Positions 45,654 to 54,534 of a DNA stretch of 64,000 bases are shown in pieces (the stretch's first letter is position 1; every line of letters starts with the position of its first letter). Source of the stretch: an uncultured archaeon. Its GTDB lineage: Archaea > Thermoplasmatota > Thermoplasmata > Thermoplasmatales > Thermoplasmataceae. Location of the stretch: positions 1,436,457 to 1,500,456 of the forward strand of contig CP009479.1 in NCBI GenBank assembly GCA_000965745.1. Direction: 5' to 3'. The position numbers were made by a program, and so were the translations under genes. The notes below the pieces were generated by a model. That model searched no databases, was not told the origin of the DNA, and saw nothing but the letters and a program-made list of their open reading frames with translations.

Positions 45654-46190
45654 TTACAGATACTCCGACTGCAATGTCATTCTGTCATTCGTTACCTTGG
45701 CAATTGAGCCCTGTAGCACAATGCTAAGGTACAGTTTTGATGACGAAACATGTATCGGGGCACCGGTCTGAAGCTCAGTGCCTCCCACAACATTCCCGTT
45801 CTGGTAACTCATCGGTGAACTGCTGTAGAATATCTCCACCCCGCCCGGCAGAGTGCCGTTCAGGTATATGACAACTGAACCGGTGAAGCCAGGTGATGTG
45901 GCGTTAACGATCTCAAGGGAATTAATGAGTGTAGTGTTTCCAGTGCCGGGGGTGGTGTTCAGGTACAGTGTCTGAACGCCTGTGCTCTTGGCGCCGTTCC
46001 CGGTAAGAGATAAGTAACCAAGTTGATTGGCCAGTGAGTATCCCGGGCCGTCTGCAAGGTAAACCGGGTTGCTCTGGTTTGTATTGGTATTGACGCTAAC
46101 GGGGTTGTTCACTATAACAGCGGCAGTTGCTAGGGACGGGAGCAGTGCTACACTGAATATAATAAGCCCCAGGAAAGTCTTCCTTTTCAT
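45654..46190 (-). CDS. Small secreted protein, paralogue of the next downstream gene
   Basis: A 178-residue protein with a clear signal peptide (MKRKTFLGLIIFSVALLPSLATA) and a mature start VIVNNPVSVNT like its neighbour. The rest is predicted beta-rich and sequon-rich (NTTPGTGNTT, NLNGT-like). This leads the three-gene minus-strand unit. Length, lack of cysteines and a shared N-terminal strand would fit subunits of a donor-strand polymer, but this is speculative. Confidence 0.72.
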   Translation of the reverse strand: MKRKTFLGLIIFSVALLPSLATAAVIVNNPVSVNTNTNQSNPVYLADGPGYSLANQLGYLSLTGNGAKSTGVQTLYLNTTPGTGNTTLINSLEIVNATSPGFTGSVVIYLNGTLPGGVEIFYSSSPMSYQNGNVVGGTELQTGAPIHVSSSKLYLSIVLQGSIAKVTNDRMTLQSEYL

Positions 46191-46311
46191 ATGTATCGAG
46201 ATAATTAGGCATGAGTACTATATATTATTTTGCAGTTATATTATTCTCAAAACGCTTAACTACTACCTCTAGAAGTATGATAACGCCCCATAATTTTGTA
46301 TGTCGGTGATC

Positions 46312-46320
46312 CATTTAATA
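46312..46320 (+). promoter_or_regulatory. TATA box of 58-residue zinc-finger gene
   Basis: The stretch catttaata lies about 26-34 bases before ATG 46346, so the message may be nearly leaderless. Confidence 0.4.
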
Positions 46321-46345
46321 GGGACCTTTCCATAATTAATACGAT

Positions 46346-46522
46346 ATGACTGTACTCGGTCTCTGCCATATATGCAGCGCTCCAACCAACCTTCATTGCG
46401 GACTTTGCGGCAAGCCTACCTGCAATAAGCACTTGTCGTCCATCAGGGGGATGTCGGTCTGCCCTTCGTGCAGATTGAAGTTCGAGCCGGGAGAAGGAGA
46501 AAAACGGAAGCTTATGGAATGA
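46346..46522 (+). CDS. 58-residue zinc-finger protein (HIT-type-like)
   Basis: A small protein with Cys/His pairs spread as CHIC, HCGLCGKPTC, KH and CPSC, i.e. about seven Cys and three His in 42 residues. This matches a cross-brace, HIT-finger-like fold binding two zincs. The tail is basic and acidic (GEGEKRKLME). It overlaps the pheS stop by 11 bases, tail to tail. Function unknown. Confidence 0.6.
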   Translation: MTVLGLCHICSAPTNLHCGLCGKPTCNKHLSSIRGMSVCPSCRLKFEPGEGEKRKLME

Positions 46523-47984
46523 GCCTGAAATTTTTCAGCCAGTCTAGGTCACTGTTGTATATCTCCCTTATATCTGAAAGATTGTAGTATATCATCGCCA
46601 GCCTCTCAAGGCCAAGTCCCCAGGCAATCACGGGCTCCTTCAACCCTAGAGGCTTGGTCACTTCAGGCCTGAAAACACCTGAACCTCCAAGCTCAACTTC
46701 TTTCCCATTGATCTTCACAACCACATCAATGCTTGGCTCAGTGTACGGGTAATAGGAAGGCAGGAACTTTATGTCCTTGAACCCGAGGCTCTCATAAAAA
46801 ATGCGCATCAGCCACTTGAGGGTGGATATGTTTGCCTCCTTGCTATGTACGGCACCCTCTATCTGGTGCAATTCTGCGAGATGTTTCCAGTCCACGCTCT
46901 CATGCCTGAAAACCTTCTCCACAGAGAACAGTGCGAGAGGAGCCTCCTTGTTCTCATAGAGGTATCTGATTGTACTGACAGTCGTATGGGTCCTGAGCAA
47001 CAGTTCCCTTGCGCGTTTCTCACTCCAGTCATACTGCCATCCAGGGTACTCTTCAACACCCTTTTCATGGACCTTTTTCAGGACTTCTAAAATTTCCGGA
47101 TGTTCGAACTCAACTTCCTTTCCGCTTTTGAGGTAGAATGTATCCTGCATATCTCTGGCAGGGTGATCCTGGGGTATAAACAGGGCATCCATGTTCCATC
47201 CGGAATACTCAACATAGTGCCCCTTCATCTCCCTGAACCCCATTGAGAGGAAAATCTCCCTCACTCTTTCAATAAGGTATGTCATCGGGTGCTTTGAGGC
47301 GGAGTCAATCTTCTCAACCGGGGTATTGAGGTCGTATGATCTGAATCTCTTGCCCTTCCAGCTGCGTGACACAATCATATCAGGTGTAAGAAAATCAATT
47401 CTCTCCTCTTCTGCGTGAGTACTTAAATATTCTTCCCCATCCTTGCTTATCTTCACAAGCCTTGTTGTTACTGCACGCACTGAAATTACATTCTCCCTCT
47501 TCCTGAAATGGTCGACCAGGTCCTCAGGAAGATCCTTCTCCCCTTCCCTGAGGGAAACGAGAAACTTCTTTCTCCTGCCTATCTCCTTCTTGATCGCGTC
47601 TGGATCGGAAATGGAAATCTCACCTGCCTTGGGGCGGATCCCGAATCTAGAAAGCTGTGCCAGTGCTATCTTCCCCTCAGAAGGGCCGAGAATATCCATG
47701 CATTTCCTGACAGGCAACTTGCCTTCTTCCTGCAGAACAAGAAAGAGTCTCTCCTCCGGAAGCCCCTTTTCCAGGAATTCCTCTCCTTCATTGGAAAGCT
47801 GTATCCTGCTCCCTGTTTCCTTCTGAAGCTCGATCAGGCCCTTGGAATCAAGCCAGGAAACAGCGCTTGATATCTCCCTGTCTGAAAGAGATTCAATCTC
47901 CAGGGACTGTTCCCTTACAAAGCCTTTATCCTTCGTGGAAAGCAGGTGACGCAGTACACGCTCCTCATTGCGGCTTATTTCCAT
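46512..47984 (-). CDS. pheS: Phenylalanyl-tRNA synthetase alpha subunit
   Basis: A 490-residue archaeal PheRS alpha chain. The N-terminal third has winged-helix tRNA-binding domains (ISRNEERVLRHLLSTKD). The class II catalytic domain contains HPMTYLIERVREIFLSMGF, the DHPARDMQDTFY signature, motif 2 around EKVFRHESVDWKHLAELHQIEG, and motif 3 in VIAWGLGLERLAMI. The pheT partner is not adjacent. A 123-base gap separates its start from the divergent methyltransferase gene. Confidence 0.95.
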   Translation of the reverse strand: MEISRNEERVLRHLLSTKDKGFVREQSLEIESLSDREISSAVSWLDSKGLIELQKETGSRIQLSNEGEEFLEKGLPEERLFLVLQEEGKLPVRKCMDILGPSEGKIALAQLSRFGIRPKAGEISISDPDAIKKEIGRRKKFLVSLREGEKDLPEDLVDHFRKRENVISVRAVTTRLVKISKDGEEYLSTHAEEERIDFLTPDMIVSRSWKGKRFRSYDLNTPVEKIDSASKHPMTYLIERVREIFLSMGFREMKGHYVEYSGWNMDALFIPQDHPARDMQDTFYLKSGKEVEFEHPEILEVLKKVHEKGVEEYPGWQYDWSEKRARELLLRTHTTVSTIRYLYENKEAPLALFSVEKVFRHESVDWKHLAELHQIEGAVHSKEANISTLKWLMRIFYESLGFKDIKFLPSYYPYTEPSIDVVVKINGKEVELGGSGVFRPEVTKPLGLKEPVIAWGLGLERLAMIYYNLSDIREIYNSDLDWLKNFRLIP

Positions 47985-48119
47985 TATGACGTCATAATTA
48001 AGCTCAGTTAATAAAATGATTGCTTCTGTGCTTCAGCCTTAATGCATAGGAAATCATAACCCGGCATGATTTGAAAATAGGCAAATTAAATCAATAAACA
48101 TACCATATTGAATCAGGAA

Positions 48120-49325
48120 ATGAAGTCGGGCAGCAGTGATGGCACGGAAGACTCGGTTGTGGACGAATCCTCAACGAAGTACGGTCAACTCCCTGTTACT
48201 GTGGCCAATCTCTGGACGTCGGCCCAGAGAAAATCAAATTCCATTCATGAAATCTCTTACCGTGCCTGCTTCAAAGCAGAACTTCCGGAATTCTTCATAA
48301 CCAGGTACTCGAATGATGGGGACGTTGTGTATGACCCCTTCATGGGCCGTGGCACCACACCCGTTGAAGCAGCGCTGAACCGCAGAATCCCATTTGGTGT
48401 GGACATAAACCCGTTGTCGGTTATTTTTGCACTTCCAAGGCTTGCCCCTCCTTCCGTTGATGAAGTTAGAAAACGGCTCATTGAAATCCCCATGGAAAGC
48501 GCCCTTCATCCAGATATAGACCTTACAATGTTTTTCCATGAAAGAACGGAGTCGGAAATCATGAGCGTGCGCAAGTACCTTTCAGACAGAAGAAAGGATG
48601 AGGCGGAGGACAAAGTGGACAGGTTCATTAGGATGGTTGCAACAAACAGGCTTACCGGGCACTCATCCGGTTTCTTTTCCGTCTATACGCTTCCACCCAA
48701 CCAGGCAGCGACTCAGGAGTCTCAGGTAAGGATTAACAGAAGACTAGGGCAGGTGCCAGTTTACAAGGATGTAAAATCCATCATCTTAAGGAAAACCAAG
48801 TCGCTTCTAAGAGACATCGACAATCAGAGTTTAAATACGCTTCGTGATTACGGCAAGAAAGCTCTCCTCGGAGTCCTTGACGCAAGGGACACGTCCTCAT
48901 TGATAAAGGACGGTACGGTATCGCTGACAGTGACTTCACCCCCATTTCTCAACATAGTCCAGTACAAGCTTGACAACTGGTTGAGGCTCTGGTTCAACGG
49001 CATAGACTTAAGCGACCGGAAAAGAGAGCCCTTTGTGACATCAAACATGTCCCAGTGGAGTAAATTTACGGGGGAAGTATTCACTGATCTCTATCGAATT
49101 ACGAAGGCAGGAGGAAGGGTAGCTTTCGAGGTTGGTGAGATCAGGAACGGCTCATTGAAACTTGAAGAGTATGTTCTGGATGCGGGGAAGAAAGCTGGTT
49201 TTGACGTTGAACGCCTGTTTATCAATTCCCAGAAATTCACAAAGACATCAAACATATGGGGCGTAAAAAACAACAGGGACGGGACAAACACTAACAGGAT
49301 AGTCCTGTTCAGAAAGGGAGGATAA
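48120..49325 (+). CDS. Orphan DNA methyltransferase with DPFMGRGTT and TSPPF motifs
   Basis: A protein of about 401 residues. The SAM-binding motif I (DPFMGRGTT, near 72-80) precedes catalytic motif IV (TSPPF, 272-276), with a helical insert of about 190 residues between. TSPP-type motifs are typical of N4-cytosine and related amino-methyltransferases. The N-terminal HEISYRACFKAELPEFF stretch is shared by this subgroup. No restriction endonuclease lies beside it, so it may be an orphan epigenetic enzyme. ATG 48120 was preferred over TTG 48108. Confidence 0.8.
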   Translation: MKSGSSDGTEDSVVDESSTKYGQLPVTVANLWTSAQRKSNSIHEISYRACFKAELPEFFITRYSNDGDVVYDPFMGRGTTPVEAALNRRIPFGVDINPLSVIFALPRLAPPSVDEVRKRLIEIPMESALHPDIDLTMFFHERTESEIMSVRKYLSDRRKDEAEDKVDRFIRMVATNRLTGHSSGFFSVYTLPPNQAATQESQVRINRRLGQVPVYKDVKSIILRKTKSLLRDIDNQSLNTLRDYGKKALLGVLDARDTSSLIKDGTVSLTVTSPPFLNIVQYKLDNWLRLWFNGIDLSDRKREPFVTSNMSQWSKFTGEVFTDLYRITKAGGRVAFEVGEIRNGSLKLEEYVLDAGKKAGFDVERLFINSQKFTKTSNIWGVKNNRDGTNTNRIVLFRKGG

Positions 49326-49752
49326 ACTGGAAAACAGCCATTTAAGGCATTCTGCCTCGATTTTTGAACTGATATTTATCTTTATAACCTAACTGATAGC
49401 AAGTAACGGTAATTAGGACCTTTGGGGATACTTAATTAGGGTATCGTGGAAATCTAGTAGAGGTATGGAATACCAGTTACAACACTAACACTGAAAACGG
49501 AAAATTCAAAGGTACCGGATATTATGTCTGGCAACCCGAAGAATATACCGTTGTTAATGTTGCAACAGACGGATGATCGTCGGTAAACCATCCCGCAGTT
49601 CCATGGTACCCTATCTTATGTATTGAAATTTATTCCGAGGTTGATTTATAATTGGCACCTGATAATTTCTTGCAGTCCACTCTATTCCCGTTCTGTATTA
49701 AAGGTTATACATAATGGTTATAGGTATACCCGGGATAAATTTTTGACGAATT
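49326..49752. other. Gap between methyltransferase and thermopsin genes
   Basis: This 427-base stretch holds TATA-like sequence (atatttatctttataacc at about 49370-49389), a decayed coding fragment at 49436-49651 and the thermopsin promoter (AT-rich near 49715-49745). Nothing else was recognised. Confidence 0.35.
49436..49651 (+). pseudogene. Decayed fragment of a secreted-type protein
   Basis: The frame from 49436 reads a protein-like stretch (EVWNTSYNTNTENGKF, YYVWQPEEYTVVNVATDG), hits TGA at 49574 and continues in frame with SSVNHPAVPWYPI to TAA 49649-49651. An upstream TAA and the lack of a start argue for a remnant. The Asn/Thr/Tyr-rich composition suggests an exported protein or glycoside hydrolase; the family was not identified. 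Confidence 0.4.
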
Positions 49753-52700
49753 ATGAAACCTGCGTATTTTATTCGAACCATAGTGCTCACTATCAGTATT
49801 CTAGTTGCCATAAGTTCAGTTTATGTTATCTTTACGACAGCCGAGAACCCGGAGAAGCCGTCTGAGGGGCCAAGAGACGGCAACCCCTCTTATGCGCAGG
49901 CTTCTGTAGTGACAAACAGCAATGGCTTGTCAATACTCGACAAGGTAAATGGCTCTGGAATACCGGACCAGTACGTTTATCTGCCAAACTTCAACGCGCC
50001 GGGCCTGTCCGACAGTGGCGTAACACAGCTGTACAAGAGATCTCCTGCTCCAATGGGCATAGCAGACTACGGAATGATGGAACCGTCAGGGTTCGTTATT
50101 CCCTATGAATACAACACTTCTGGCTTCCTTGGCACAGTGAAGTTTGAGAGCATAAAACCATTTTACCCAATGAACAATAACCCCGGGTCCATTTCCACCC
50201 AGTTGAGTGCCGTTCTCTCTGGTGTCACCATCAATGGAAACAGTGGCAATGACTTATGGATCAAGAGCGTTATGCTCTACACTCCCGCTACATCAGAGGT
50301 ACAGTTTATATCAAACATATGGGACCTATCCACTCCAGGTATGGTTTTCCCTGTAAATGCCATCTCATCGGGTAACGGCCAGACTGTGCCAGGACTGTTC
50401 TACCATTACGCATCACCGAAATTAACGATGTCAGGCGAATTTACGGCAAGCCTGTACATGGACGCTGCAAACATCAACGGGAACAATGCGGTGATACTCA
50501 AGTATCAGTTTTCCAACACTGAACAGAATTTTACCAGTGATCTTGTGGCTTACGATACTGTTGTATTCAATTCGGTTTCATCAGACATCCAGACAGCCGC
50601 GAATGCTGCATTCGAGGTAAACGGTTTCAAGAAGACCGCCTCCGGGCTTTTGTATGATGCAGAACTCGTGGTTACCGGTCCGGGCTCAGGAAGCACGACA
50701 ACCATATACGAGGCAAATGGCCAGCTGACCCTGAAATTCAGGGCTGCTGACGGGACCCCTACGAAACTTCCTGCCTCATACAACTTTGGCTCGAACACCG
50801 GTGAGACTATACAAGGTCTTTCTGTCTGGTGGACATCGCTCATGAAGCCTATGGCCCACCTCAGCCTCGGGCCTTCTCTGCTCGTCTCTCTGTGGGGATC
50901 ACAGGTGAGCCATTCTGGAGCGGTGAATATTCAGGGAAAAATAAACCCGCCCAACTCATTCGTTTTCATCAGCATGGGGCAGACATTTGACAATTCGACT
51001 GCTTCCTGGGCTCCTGTCAACCCCAATGGAACCTACAAATTCTCCATGCCGGGAAGGATAGACTATTCTGGAATGGTTATCCTCAGCAATTATGAGCCAT
51101 TCTACTTCAAGACCGCTTCCGCAGAGACGCACAATGAGACTGGTGAAGGAGGGGAAGGGCAGCCTCACGGAGGGCAGGGAGGATCTGGTGAGGAAGAGAC
51201 TGCAGCCTGGCAGAATGCTACACTCAGCCTTAGCCTGACCAGAGGAGTTTACACCCCTCTGTATGCCAACGGTAATGATCAGGTGAAATACCTGACTGTC
51301 GGCTCATCATCAAATGGGACTTATGCCGGCAACGGCACTAAAGATTCCCCCTACAAACTGGAAAATAACCAGTACGCCAGTCTGAATCAGCTGTTTTCAC
51401 ACAGCAACTACTTCCTGTACCCGGAATTCTCAGGAATGCAGATCATGAACACTGGCGCAAGCATCGATGTAATATCTCCGCCAACCCTGCATATCCATTA
51501 TACCACAGATATGTACTGGGTTCTGGACAAATACAAGCTCCCACTCGTAAACAGCCTCAATATGGTATTCTATAACACAAGCGGTGTCAAGGTCTTAGAC
51601 GCCGACTCCATTTCCGGATGGTTCCCAACCACTATGCTTCATGCTCCAGCAGCAAGCATGATGTTCTATGGATCAACAGACTTCCTCATTGCTTCAGATA
51701 CTTTCAGTGGCATGGGGGCATCACTTCTCGTCTACAACAATGCGACTGCTGACACAAACGGAACAATCTGGGGAAACCACTTCCTGGCGGATCATGTGAT
51801 TCACAGCCAGTATTCCCTGAACATCAGGGGCGCAGACAACCCGTCGGGAGTTTCAGCATACAGTTCTGGAAACCTGATCTACAACAATTATTTCACATCA
51901 GGAATATCTGCCTTCAGTACCGGGGTTGACCCATACACAGGCAACGCATCTGTGGTGTACCACAATGACTGGAATCTCTCAGGAAAGATGCCAGTTTCAT
52001 ACGTCAAGCACGTGAACGGGTACAACCTGACTGGAAGCATAGTTGACAGCGGCTACCAGGGGGGAAATTTCTGGGACAGGGAAATCACGACCATACCGTA
52101 TAACTCCTCGGGGGGAATATCACACGGAGGGGATTACCTACCACTCATTGAAATAACATACGGGGTAGCGTTCAACAGCCTTGGGCTGCCATCTGGCATC
52201 CCATGGTCTGTCACCCTGGATAATTCAGCCAGGGCCGGGACAATTGGGACATCGATCGACATACAGGTTCCAAACGGCACGCATGTCTACAGGATCGGAA
52301 GCCCTGCAAACTATTCAGCAACTCCGGTGAACGGAACCATAATCATGCAGGGGAATGCACAGGAATTGAACATTACATTCACCCACATGACATACCCGGT
52401 TAATTTCATCAGAAGCGGACATCCGGATGGCTTATCCTGGGGAGTATCAATGGGTGGCAAACACTCAACCTCGACATCAGACGTAATTACTTTCCTTTGT
52501 GAAAATGGCTCTTACAGTTACACAGTGGACGCGCTAAAAAACTATAGCGCTGACAATTCATCAGGAAAGTTACTCGTCTATGGAGGCGAGGTCAATGAAA
52601 GCGTCCAATTCATGTATGCCCTTCACAGGATAACAGTACATGTAACAGGGCTGGCAGAGGGAAATGAATGGAGTTTCACGATATCAGGTGAGAGGCACAT

Positions 52701-53181
52701 GTCATCATCATCCAACATGTCCGTCTCCAGAGGAACTGGAATCTACAGTTACAGCATTACCCCTCCGGATGAATATGCCGCATCTCCCTCTACAGGAACC
52801 CTGATGGTTCTTGATGAGGACGTTGTTGTGTCTGTAACCATGCAGGTCAAAACCTACGAAGTCCATTTCGTCCATGAAGGAATGCCGAGTGGAGTTCCGT
52901 GGCAGGTTGAATTTGCAAACCATTCGTTTACTTCAACCTCATCGGTCATAAGCTTCACAGTAACATCTGGGAACTACAGTTACACTGTTTCACCCCCAGA
53001 CGGGTATTCTGCTGGGCTGAAATCCGGCTCCCTCGAGGTTGTCGCCAACGACCAGACCGTGAATGTTCAATTCTCAAAGAACCCTGACTATCTGGGAAAT
53101 GCAGCATTGATCTCAATAGGTACTGCAGTGGGAATCGTTACAGGACTCGGGGTCAGCCTGATGGTCTTCAGGAGGAAATAA
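49753..53181 (+). CDS. Thermopsin-family (A5) acid protease with Ig-like repeats and C-terminal anchor
   Basis: A 1142-residue protein. An N-terminal signal anchor (IRTIVLTISILVAISSVYVIF) is followed by a thermopsin domain (about 80-450) with the signature APMGIADYG, NDLWIKSVML and ISNIWDLS. A Gly/Glu/His-rich linker is near 470, then a thermopsin-associated region (YNNYFTSGISAFST, GGDYLPLIE) to about 790. Four Ig-like repeats of the LGLPSGIPWSV type (about 795-1110) and a C-terminal TM ending FRRK follow. Thermopsins work at acid pH outside the cell. Confidence 0.9.
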   Translation: MKPAYFIRTIVLTISILVAISSVYVIFTTAENPEKPSEGPRDGNPSYAQASVVTNSNGLSILDKVNGSGIPDQYVYLPNFNAPGLSDSGVTQLYKRSPAPMGIADYGMMEPSGFVIPYEYNTSGFLGTVKFESIKPFYPMNNNPGSISTQLSAVLSGVTINGNSGNDLWIKSVMLYTPATSEVQFISNIWDLSTPGMVFPVNAISSGNGQTVPGLFYHYASPKLTMSGEFTASLYMDAANINGNNAVILKYQFSNTEQNFTSDLVAYDTVVFNSVSSDIQTAANAAFEVNGFKKTASGLLYDAELVVTGPGSGSTTTIYEANGQLTLKFRAADGTPTKLPASYNFGSNTGETIQGLSVWWTSLMKPMAHLSLGPSLLVSLWGSQVSHSGAVNIQGKINPPNSFVFISMGQTFDNSTASWAPVNPNGTYKFSMPGRIDYSGMVILSNYEPFYFKTASAETHNETGEGGEGQPHGGQGGSGEEETAAWQNATLSLSLTRGVYTPLYANGNDQVKYLTVGSSSNGTYAGNGTKDSPYKLENNQYASLNQLFSHSNYFLYPEFSGMQIMNTGASIDVISPPTLHIHYTTDMYWVLDKYKLPLVNSLNMVFYNTSGVKVLDADSISGWFPTTMLHAPAASMMFYGSTDFLIASDTFSGMGASLLVYNNATADTNGTIWGNHFLADHVIHSQYSLNIRGADNPSGVSAYSSGNLIYNNYFTSGISAFSTGVDPYTGNASVVYHNDWNLSGKMPVSYVKHVNGYNLTGSIVDSGYQGGNFWDREITTIPYNSSGGISHGGDYLPLIEITYGVAFNSLGLPSGIPWSVTLDNSARAGTIGTSIDIQVPNGTHVYRIGSPANYSATPVNGTIIMQGNAQELNITFTHMTYPVNFIRSGHPDGLSWGVSMGGKHSTSTSDVITFLCENGSYSYTVDALKNYSADNSSGKLLVYGGEVNESVQFMYALHRITVHVTGLAEGNEWSFTISGERHMSSSSNMSVSRGTGIYSYSITPPDEYAASPSTGTLMVLDEDVVVSVTMQVKTYEVHFVHEGMPSGVPWQVEFANHSFTSTSSVISFTVTSGNYSYTVSPPDGYSAGLKSGSLEVVANDQTVNVQFSKNPDYLGNAALISIGTAVGIVTGLGVSLMVFRRK

Positions 53182-53225
53182 GATAAAGAGATAATTTTTT
53201 CACCAAAAAGGAAGGTGTGTCTTTT

Positions 53226-54248
53226 TCAGAAGCCTTCCAGAACAATTTTTCCAATTGTAGTGCCACTTTCAATCTGTTTATGTGCTTTTCGCATGTTTGA
53301 GGCATTTATTGGTGACATTGTTGAGTTCAGGGTAGTTTTTATCCTGCCATTATCGATCAAATCTGCCAGATCGTTGAGTATTTCATGCTGAAAAATCAGG
53401 TCAGGTGTGTTGTAATTCGGCCTCGTCGACATGAATTCCCATGAAAAGACAACGCTTTTGTCCCATAGTGCTCCCATGTCTATGGGCCCCTTCGGGCCTA
53501 TTATTGCGCATATGCGGCCCAGAGGAGCAATCACTTTGGCAATGCTGTCCCAGTGTTCGTCCAGCGAATTGAGGCAGAAGATATAGTCTACGTATTTCAG
53601 CCCTATATCGTTTATCTGATTCTTGAAATCTTTCGTCCTGTCTATTGTGTAAGTAGCACCATGTGCTAAAGCCCACTCGGTGGATTCTGGCCGGGATGTG
53701 GTGGCGATCACTCTTAAACCAGCTTCATGTGCAAGTTGTGTTGCAATGGACCCAACTCCTCCGGCTCCGCCAATGATCAGTATCGTTTTCCCGATATTGA
53801 GGTCAGGGTCTCTTATGATCTTCATTCTGTCAAACATGCCCTCCCAGGCGGTAATGGAAGTGAGAGGCATTGCCGCAGCTTCAGCATGGGACAACGAGGC
53901 TGGCTTCTTCCCGGCTATCCTCTCGTCAACTACGTGAAATTCAGAATCCGCACCTTGGACACTCACGCTCCCTGCATAGTAAACCTCGTCTCCAGCTTTG
54001 AAGAGGTGGCAATCAGGTCCCGTCTCTTCAACTATTCCAGAAACGTCCCATCCGGGTATGGCAAGTTTTCCGTCATCGGCTTTCCTTGCCCGGGTTTTGA
54101 CATCGACAGGGTTAACTGAAACAGCCTTGACCCTGACGAGAAGATTTCTCTCCCTGGGAGCTGGTTTGTCGATTTCAACATCTACAATGCTATTCGGGTC
54201 ATCCACTGGGAGGTTCCTGTAAAATCCAACCGCCTTCATGATCTTCAA
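53226..54248 (-). CDS. Zinc-less quinone-oxidoreductase-like MDR dehydrogenase
   Basis: A 340-residue medium-chain dehydrogenase of the quinone oxidoreductase/ZADH branch. It has VKAVSVNPVDVKTR, GWDVSGIVEETGPDC, GDEVYYAG, the cofactor motif IIGGAGGVGSIATQLAHEAG and TSRPESTEWALAHGAT. The catalytic zinc-ligand Cys and His of alcohol dehydrogenases are not in place. It is predicted to reduce quinones or activated ketones with NAD(P)H. ATG 54239 (MKAVGF) is an alternative start. It is convergent with the thermopsin gene. Confidence 0.88.
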   Translation of the reverse strand: MKIMKAVGFYRNLPVDDPNSIVDVEIDKPAPRERNLLVRVKAVSVNPVDVKTRARKADDGKLAIPGWDVSGIVEETGPDCHLFKAGDEVYYAGSVSVQGADSEFHVVDERIAGKKPASLSHAEAAAMPLTSITAWEGMFDRMKIIRDPDLNIGKTILIIGGAGGVGSIATQLAHEAGLRVIATTSRPESTEWALAHGATYTIDRTKDFKNQINDIGLKYVDYIFCLNSLDEHWDSIAKVIAPLGRICAIIGPKGPIDMGALWDKSVVFSWEFMSTRPNYNTPDLIFQHEILNDLADLIDNGRIKTTLNSTMSPINASNMRKAHKQIESGTTIGKIVLEGF

Positions 54249-54500
54249 TTAGGCGCATGTTGGTCATATTATTTTCTGAACAGGGGAAGCTACTGCTTTC
54301 CAAATGGAACTTCACTCCATATCTGGCCCATTGGTGGCATGTCTGAAGGAAACTTCCCGGAAGCTTCACCAAAGGCCCGTGGCGTAGATTAAATTTTTCC
54401 ATTTGCCTTTCCAGGAGTCCATGCATTCACACGCAACAGTATCAGTACATAATACCTTTATCCGGCGTGGACCGCCCCTGGAACCTGCAACCCATGGTTA

Positions 54501-54512
54501 AGGTATAATAGA
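54501..54512 (+). promoter_or_regulatory. TATA box of Dph6-like gene
   Basis: The stretch aggtataataga lies about 23-34 bases before ATG 54535, predicting a leaderless message and supporting that start over ATG 54559. Confidence 0.5.
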
Positions 54513-54534
54513 AGCTGCAAATTGGGAAATTCGT

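Noticed and set aside
54199-54426. 75-codon minus-strand frame upstream of the MDR dehydrogenase
   Set aside because: It overlaps the dehydrogenase start by about 50 bases in another frame, has no ribosome site, and its sequence is not protein-like.
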